Part shown: piece after piece, positions 57,036-64,000 of the stretch
Numbering within the stretch: the stretch's first letter is position 1
Layout: every line of letters starts with the position of its first letter
Assembly (NCBI GenBank): GCA_022605425.2
Contig: JAKIMF020000004.1
Location: forward strand, 1,175,501-1,239,500
Length of the DNA stretch: 64,000 bases
Source of the DNA: Hamiltosporidium tvaerminnensis
Lineage: Eukaryota > Microsporidia > Dubosqiidae
Direction: 5' to 3'
The notes under the pieces: model-generated
What the model was told of the DNA's origin: nothing
Databases searched by the model: none
Seen by the model: the letters and a program-made list of their open reading frames with translations, nothing else
Translations under genes and position numbers: made by a program

Positions 57036-58418
57036 TTATGTAAAATCACCTGAAAAATACATTATTTTTTTAATTCTGGACATTGTCTCTTCGAGTTTTT
57101 TGTAAAAAATTGCACCGTCTAAAACAGAATATTTTTCATCGGTATTATTTATATACATAAACACACATTCACCACTGCTATTAAAACCCAAATCCAACAA
57201 AAAATTCTTTTGTAGTATATAAGAGCCGAAGGAGCATTTGCACATAGTAGCCAAACTTTTAATTTCAGGAAACTTTCTTAATATTTTACTTCTATCAGTA
57301 AATTCCGCAAACCATAAATGGAAATGTAAAAATGTCAGAGATATTTTTTCGTGATAAAATTTATTTATACGCTGGGCGTCAATCACAAATGATTCATCCG
57401 TTTCTGTGTCATGATTATATTTTTTTCTTAAGTACAAACATCTTGGTTGAACATACATATAGTCTTCTAAAAAAAACTCATTTGGTTTATTATCAAGCTT
57501 TTTAAAGTATTGAATATAATTTTTTGAAAATATAATATTGGGAGGTTCATTTGTTGTTATACCAAGATGGTTGTTTATAACTCTGTATAAAACTTTATCT
57601 ATCTTTTTCAGAAAATTATAGTCTATATTAATTTTATTATAGATACATAATTTATAGAAGTAAATAAACAATTTATCTCTCAAATTTCTATAACTATCTC
57701 TTGGTATTTCCAGCGTATATATACCTATCGTGTGTTTGAATGCAGTATTTTTAAGATTTTCAAGCAAGAAATTTAAAGTAATATCTACTTTTTTGAACAC
57801 AAAAAGGTATGTTTCGTCATTTCCCGAAAAAAATTTTATGAATTTTTTTGAAATACTATTATTCAAAATTCTATGCGGATATTCAGAGAAAATTAAACTC
57901 ACAAAACTTTTTTGGTGTCTATTTCTAAAGCGATCCAAAATTTTCAAATATATTCTAAAGTAATTTAATATATATTTTAAACTACTATAGTCCCATATAA
58001 TTTTCTTTCCTGGAAGATCTTTCTCTGTTAGAAATTCTTTCTTGTAGAAGATAAGGCCTTTTTCTAAGAATTTGATAGTGAAACAACCAATGGATGAAAA
58101 GGATATCTGGGGTTTAAAAGGACTACTAAAGAGGCAAGAAACTGAAAATTGCATTTTTTTATACCTATCGAAAACATCTAATAAGCAGAGATTGGTTGTA
58201 TTGTATTTAGAATCAAAAACAAATTTCAAATATACTTGTTCTGTGAAAGTACTTAACCTTTCGCAATTGTTTTCGGAAGCCTCAACGAAATATTTAATAA
58301 ATTCAAATATCATCGTATTCATTGTCTGTGGTTTATTAAAATGAGAAGTTCTATTGAATTTAGAATATAAAATAAATATTTTCCAGGAAAATATCGAAAG
58401 TACTGAAAAGGCCAACAT
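57036..58418 (-). CDS. Predicted secreted lineage-specific protein, ~460 aa
   Basis: An intact frame. The longest version starts at 58430, but the second ATG (58418) is preceded directly by TTTACCC, the CCC-type context seen at other starts here. It also begins a clean hydrophobic signal-like segment (MLAFSVLSIFSWKIFILY). The rest is a Phe/Tyr/Lys-rich, mostly helical sequence with several Cys (for example MCKCSFGSYILQ near the C-terminus). It has no predicted membrane helix after the signal and no known domain. It may be secreted or lie in the endomembrane lumen. It sits on the same strand as the 424-aa gene. AT-rich DNA of ~2.6 kb lies beyond its 5' end. Confidence 0.75.
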   Translation of the reverse strand: MLAFSVLSIFSWKIFILYSKFNRTSHFNKPQTMNTMIFEFIKYFVEASENNCERLSTFTEQVYLKFVFDSKYNTTNLCLLDVFDRYKKMQFSVSCLFSSPFKPQISFSSIGCFTIKFLEKGLIFYKKEFLTEKDLPGKKIIWDYSSLKYILNYFRIYLKILDRFRNRHQKSFVSLIFSEYPHRILNNSISKKFIKFFSGNDETYLFVFKKVDITLNFLLENLKNTAFKHTIGIYTLEIPRDSYRNLRDKLFIYFYKLCIYNKINIDYNFLKKIDKVLYRVINNHLGITTNEPPNIIFSKNYIQYFKKLDNKPNEFFLEDYMYVQPRCLYLRKKYNHDTETDESFVIDAQRINKFYHEKISLTFLHFHLWFAEFTDRSKILRKFPEIKSLATMCKCSFGSYILQKNFLLDLGFNSSGECVFMYINNTDEKYSVLDGAIFYKKLEETMSRIKKIMYFSGDFT

Positions 58419-58430
58419 GGGTAAACACAT

Positions 58431-61085
58431 TACTGTTATATTATATTAATTAATTAATTAATTAAATCATCAAATAAATTATAAATTTATCTGTTATACA
58501 TGAAACAAGAATGAAAGAACAAAAAAATATTAAATTAGTTTATAGATAAAACTCCTATTTTTTGATAAATTTCGATAAATAACTTTTTGTTTTAAATTCA
58601 ATAAAATTCTTTTTAGTGGTTAAAATTTAATAAAAGTAGTTCTAGTAATGCATATTTAAATCTATAATATAATTATCAAAATTTAAATCGATACTTAACC
58701 AGACCATTGTACAATCTTATTTTTTGCTCTCGATCTTACAATATATAGTATATAAAATAAGTATATTAATGAATTTCTTTTGAACATTGAACATTCGTCA
58801 AAAGATTTCCCATCTCCGCTGTAAAATCGTTTAATAAGTGCTCACTTCATTCAGAAATTATCTTTCCAAAGTTTTATATTGAGATACAAATTTTTTAATC
58901 ACTAAGTTAAGTTGTGCCCGAGGGTATTACCCCTTTTATTTAGCATATTATTATATTTCTTAAAAAAAACTTAATTTATAGATATTTTTTAAATTCAAAA
59001 TCCACAATTATATCACTTAAAACGAGGGCTTAACATTTTGCAGCTTTGTTGGCTTGACTTCATTCTTCTTGTTGTTATATATTTTCAAAGAAGCCAAAAG
59101 TTGCAATATTGTTAGCTTTTAAATAAAATCAGATAATAACGTAATTATTCTTTCTAATTTATCTCGGTTCTAGTGTTTTTTTTGATTTAAAAATTGGAAC
59201 TATCTTTCTGCCTACAATCTACAGTACATATGCTTATATTATTTTATTTACCCTAATATTATTAGAGTGAAATTCAATGGTTTCTATTAACGACAGTTTT
59301 TGCTTATTCCATTATGAATCACCGTTATACTAGACATATAATATGGTCTCGTTAACTGGCCTTTAAGTCTTAGTATACAAATCCGAATATTTTGAGATTT
59401 ATTTCGTGGTTTTAAAAAATCTTTTTACTTCATTTACTGTGTTCGTTAAATAAATATTTTTCTCTTGAAAATTATGTCTATTCTTCATTTTTTCGTACAA
59501 TTTTTGTCAGAACTGCATTATAATTTCGCATTACCCAGCTTCAGAATTTCTTAAAAATATACTATATATTTGTGGTGGGAACGTAAATAATAATACTAAA
59601 CATAAAAAAAACTGGCTTTAGATCATTCACTTCTTTTATTTTTTTATTTCATCAATAGGTTTTCCTATCTTGGTGATAAATACTTTATGGTGCTATCAGA
59701 TTGCATACGGCTACTATTGTGCTCGAAGAAAGCGTTTACAAGCGGAACACAAATGAAAATCGTTTCTGTGTTTACTCAAGTTTGGCTTTCTTAAACTCTT
59801 TTAAAGAATCAAATACCGTATCAATTTCTTGTTTTTACATTATTTAAATCGAATTTAAATTGGATCTTACAATTCGTTAGTTTAATTTACCAACTGATGA
59901 TTAAATGAGTTATCTTGAATATTTTTATTTTCTGTTTTTTATTTTAACTTGAAAAGGTTTTTTTTTGTAAAATCTGTTTGATCACCATTTTGTCTCTTTA
60001 GATCGCCGCAATTTAGCTAAAATGGTATTTGTTTGTCTATAATAATTCAAGAGGTAATGAATCCTTTCGATATTTTAAATACGCGATCTACAGATTTTTT
60101 TGTAAGAATTTTCAGAAAAGTAGAAATATAGGTTATTTGGAATAGTAAATATCATTTAATAAGTATAAACCTTTAAAAAGCAAACCCAGATGATTCATTT
60201 TTTCGGTTTGAAGTACTCTTAGATGATAAATAATTGCTAACATATCAGAAATTTGGGGCATACAATAATTCGATCTTATTTTTTTTGTTTGAGAAATTAT
60301 GTTAATGCATTAAATCGTTGTTAAAAAAAAATTCAAAACCAAGTTTCGGTTTTTTATACTATATTCAATTTTAAGGTTTATCTAAGGTATAATTAACTAA
60401 TATTAGAAAAATATCAATGTTTCAACTCGCGTATAACTATATATAATTTGATTTTTTTGTATAGAAACCTATAATAGTTTATTCTCCGTCATATCGTAGT
60501 TATGGAAGCATTTTTGAAAAATATTATTAGGATTTTAGATTATGCTCAAATAGAAAGGATTTACCTCATATGTGACTATTTAAGCTAGATTTTTCACTTG
60601 TCACTTGATTTATCATGCTGAAATAGATATGAGCGGGCCATATTTCCCTTTACTATATTTTTTCTGATTTTAACTTTCATAATTTTCATGGATTTCTGCT
60701 GATATATTTTAGCTTTTGATATTCTTGCTTTTTATAATTTCATATTTAGATCCAGTATGTCAGGTCTTCAGGGTGTTTTATCGCATTGGTATTATCATAC
60801 AGATCCTGGTATTTTTAAAACATTTAATTACGATTTTATATTATTTAGAAAGTTTATTAATGCAAAAATTAAAAAAGCTTGTTAATTGTCTTTTTTAGAC
60901 ATACCTTACTTCTTTTCTAAGATTTTAGAAAATACATTTTGCATTTTATTTAAATTATGACCTTTTACACAATGTTTATATATTTTCTAGGATTTATATA
61001 TTGAATGGGTAGTGTAAATCAGAGAAGATTTATTATGTGATTTTTAGATTAATGTGTAAGTCAGTGGTTACATAATCATTTTAGG
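58431..61085. other. Intergenic, no feature seen
   Basis: About 2.6 kb of very AT-rich DNA. Near 58440-58465 there is a short TTAA(TTAA)n run (TTAATTAATTAATTAATTAA). No gene or transposon remnant is recognised. Confidence 0.5.
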
Positions 61086-61320
61086 GCATCATCATCGGCT
61101 CTACCGCCATGCGAGAGCCTTGGACACCCTCAGTAATACCTCCTAGTTGTCTTTTTCCAGTGTTTTTTTTTTACGTTTTGGTTTCGTAACAGGTTAGTTT
61201 TGAAGGGTGAGATATTAGCCTAGTGCCTAAATCCAACCTGAAGAACCAGTCTTTTTTTAGTCGCCTCTTACGACGAGCAGAAACTGTACTAAGCCAATTC
61301 TGCACACGGCATTTGGTAAA
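61086..61320 (-). mobile_element. Full-length repeat B with perfect 12-bp target-site duplication
   Basis: A 235-bp copy flanked by AATCATTTTAGG at 61074-61085 and again at 61321-61332. On the minus strand it contains an A-box-like TGGCTTAGTACAG, CGTCGTAAGAGGCGAC (GTCG/CGAC hairpin), GGTATTACTGAGGGTGTCC, and ends GGTAGAGCCGATGATGATG. It is short, noncoding, with direct repeats and a simple-repeat 3' end, as expected of a SINE mobilised by a LINE. Confidence 0.9.
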
Positions 61321-61602
61321 AATCATTTTAGGTATATGTCTTAAACATATAACAGGCAAAAAGCCAAAATAAATCAGTGAAATTTGCCACTATTTATAAA
61401 AATCATAATATAACTATTCTACACTTGATTCTAAATTTATATGTATAATTTAATACACCATGAATATAATTCAGAGAACTAATTTGTATTGGTAGTCTAA
61501 GCAATATTGCTCCAAATAATTGTTACAAAAATATGATATCATTATATTGATTTTACATGCAAGCACAGTAAAAAAACATGTATGAAGTATATATGGTTGT
61601 TT

Positions 61603-61838
61603 GAATCCCTAATCATGCTGTTAGCCGAACTGGCTTGGTTTTTTCAATGTTTTTTATAAGAGGCAACTAAAAGAGACTAATCCACCTGGCCGGGATTGAG
61701 TTAACGATCCCTCCTTTCAAACAACCCTGGTAAGAAACCCAAAAAGGTAAACAAATACACTTGCAAAAATGCCGGTAAGTGGTTCTTACTGAGAGCGGCC
61801 AAAACTCGTGTAGGGATGCAGTATCGATGATTATGACA
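61603..61838 (+). mobile_element. Full-length repeat B, opposite orientation
   Basis: A 236-bp copy reading TAGCCGAACTGGCTTGG, then ATAAGAGGCAACTAAAAGAG, then GAAACCCAAAAAGGTAAAC, ending GCAGTATCGATGATTAT on the + strand. GTTGTTT at 61596-61602 and 61839-61845 may be a short target duplication. With the copy at 61086 it forms an inverted pair 282 bp apart. Confidence 0.8.
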
Positions 61839-62254
61839 GTTGTTTTAACTTAAATTACATTAAAGAAACAAAAAATTACTATTAAAGAATCGAATTATTA
61901 ACAATTTGATCTGTGAACAAAAATAACAACTAAGTAGATGTTGAAAAGAAGATACTTTTCGAAAAAAGAAATTTGCATTTTAAATTGCACATAATTTCTT
62001 TAGAAGCATTCTTATTATTTCACTCTTCTTCTATATTTCGAGATTAAAGATAAAAAATAGAAAGCTAAATGATTTTTTCGCTATTAAATGTCTTATAGTT
62101 TCATGCAGTCATTTCTTTTTCAAAAAAGCCGGTTTTGACAAATGAAATCTCAAAAAATTCACAAGTTCTGCTGTTGCCGTGAGAAGTTTGACTTTAGTGT
62201 TCCGACGGTCATAGCTAATTTTTACACTCCACTATTAATGCTGAAATATTTTTT

Positions 62255-62412
62255 TTTATTTCTCTTTTTTAATTTGTTTTGATTTAATATTTTGGCTGAT
62301 TGACCTATAGATTCAATGTGATATTTATCATGCAAACTGTTCGAAAAGGTTTCTATACTAATTTTACACCCATCTGTTCTGAATATAGTTTTTAATGTGG
62401 TTTTTCAGCCTC
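62255..62412 (+). mobile_element. Repeat A, decayed 3' part
   Basis: TTTTTTAATTTGTTTTGAT, then GATTGACCTATAGATTCAATGTG, then a terminal TAGTTTTTAATGTGGTTTTT match repeat A. An earlier piece near 62015-62055 (CTTCTATATTTCGAG) may be its displaced start. Confidence 0.6.
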
Positions 62413-64000
62413 AGCTATGATGTTGAAACTGCTCAAAATAATCTATTTGTCTGTATATTTAAACTTTATTAAGACTAATAGTGCGTGCTCGTGTTTATTT
62501 CGATATATTTGTTCAAGGCTGTGATCCTGGAGAATAAATGAATTCTCAAAGTAGTAATTCTAATTTAATATAAAAACACTGTGTTTGTTTACATAGAATC
62601 TATTTACTTTTCTAAATGACTTTTCGAAATATTTAGATCTGAAACTTCTTATTCAAGTCACGATTATGTTATTATTGCTCAAGTTATAGTCAAAGAAAGA
62701 AAAATCAACCAAATCAAACGTTATTATAATTATTTGTTTGTTAATTCTTTTCTAATTCTAGTGTTAGTTAGCTATTTCTTATATTAATATACATAAACTT
62801 TATATAAAATCCAAATCCTATAGAATACTAGAGGAATATACTCTCAGAGTCTGATTCAGTACTTTTTCTCCCAGAATGAATTTGAAAAGTGATTTTCCTG
62901 GGTTTTAAAAGCATTTTATTTTCATTCGCCGATCTATCTCTTATATTGAACAAAATCGATTCTGCAGGATTTCTTCTTTAAAATAAGAATTCCCGAAATT
63001 CTAATTTTATGTTGTTTTCTGATTTAATTATTTACGAACTTCCTAGATTGTCATAAGATTTTAAAAATGTGCTCCACACCGGACCTAACACTTCCTCTTT
63101 GATTTTAAAAGGCTGTAGTTGATCTTAATTCGCCTAATATTTTAAGACCTAGTTTTCATCATATTTTTAACTTTTTAAACGTTTTAGTCTTCGGTCTTTT
63201 AAACTAGATATGGAAAGTACAATTATATAAAATATATTGTTTGAGTTTTTTGCCTGTCTTGATGATTCAGTGATGGTTCATTTTAGACGTTTCTAGCAAG
63301 AAATCTTGAAATTAGCAGACAAACGCAAAAAAAAACTTTTCCGGTCTAAAAGACTCTTCCCAAGAATAATTCTTAAAGTAACACAGATGCTCTTCCGTGA
63401 GGTCAATATGATGTATTGGCATGATATTATCTGAAGAAATATTTATATATGCTACATACTTTCGAAGCATTGATTTAATTTTTTCACTGATAGTGAGCTT
63501 TAATTGTACAAATAAGGTCTTAGTGCACATAAATAATCTGCTAAATAATATCATAAAATACAAGCGTAATTCTTTTTATTGTTATTAAATAAGTCTTTTG
63601 TATGGCTAAAAAGCTTGTTTATGAGAGAACTATTTTAATACTTGTCTTATTATTATGATACATTTGATCCTTGAAAAGGTATTTTTGGTCATGCCGACTA
63701 CACCGAGAGTAGATTAAACAGATTTCACATAAGACCCTAGTAGATAGCTTTTCTTTTTTTTAAAAAATAAAAGAATTATCTAGTGCTAGATTGATTTCAG
63801 CTCGAGTAAAACTCTACATTTTCTCAAATAATTAGTTAAATTCAATCCTAAAATCCTTAGACCTTATATACCAAAGCTTTATTGCCAAAAAAAATGTTGA
63901 GGATCATTTCATTTCAAGTTTTCTACTTGATTTATCCTGACCACTTTCACATGATAATCCCGTTAGAAATATTTTTATGGTGTTTTTCTAGTGTTTCTAT
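62413..64000. other. Intergenic, one doubtful minus-strand frame
   Basis: About 1.6 kb of AT-rich DNA. A frame of ~80 codons from an ATG at 63554 to the stop at 63312 (-) reads SEKIKSMLRKYVAYINIS then HHIDLTEEHLCYFKNYSWEE. It looks protein-like and could be the remnant or last exon of an unknown gene, but there is no supporting context. Confidence 0.35.

Noticed and set aside
1-64000. CRISPR arrays, bacterial operons, rRNA genes
   Set aside because: No regularly spaced short repeats with unique spacers, no ribosome-binding-site-linked gene clusters and no rRNA-like blocks were found; the sequence looks eukaryotic.

Overview
The window looks like a gene-poor, AT-rich stretch of a microsporidian nuclear genome. 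The reasons are: a handful of intronless genes separated by long, very AT-rich intergenic DNA; compact membrane and secreted proteins with no recognisable relatives; CCC/GGG triplets a few bases before several start codons; a decayed family of secreted leucine-rich-repeat proteins; and many decaying non-LTR retrotransposons and SINE-like repeats. The low gene density and the Asn/Lys/Asp-rich insertions in the first protein fit large-genome microsporidia of arthropods (Hamiltosporidium- or Edhazardia-like). The genus is an inference and cannot be settled from the sequence alone.

Layout. 1-6 kb: a long alpha-helical protein with two low-complexity inserts, a run of minisatellites, and an amino-acid transporter. 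6.3-13 kb: an 82-bp triple tandem repeat, the decayed C-terminus of an arthropod-type LINE (minus strand), a diverged copy of a composite repeat (7.27-7.87 kb), a long decayed stretch, and a tRNA-Glu-like relic. 15-27 kb: a 4.5-kb segmental duplication (about 15.0-19.5 and 22.4-26.9 kb). Each copy carries one broken leucine-rich-repeat gene; a coding relic and two SINE-like 'repeat B' copies lie between them. The second copy is abutted by a 5'-truncated LINE tail and a GC-rich composite repeat. 31-45 kb: three lineage-specific minus-strand genes (388, 643 and 226 aa) and a badly decayed RLE-type LINE carrying a nested SINE-like 'repeat A' with target-site duplications. 46.9-50.8 kb: a nearly full-length but dead RLE-type LINE. 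53-58.5 kb: two more lineage-specific minus-strand genes. 61-64 kb: an inverted pair of repeat B copies and AT-rich DNA.

How it fits together. No operon or pathway is visible. The intact genes are one nutrient transporter, one probable scaffold or trafficking protein and five lineage-specific proteins, four of which have a possible signal or a membrane segment. The rest records repeated retrotransposition followed by decay. Two SINE-like families, each with direct repeats at its ends, and at least two unrelated LINE lineages are present. Many of the disabling changes read as G:C to A:T transitions. I found no CRISPR array, rRNA or intact tRNA.
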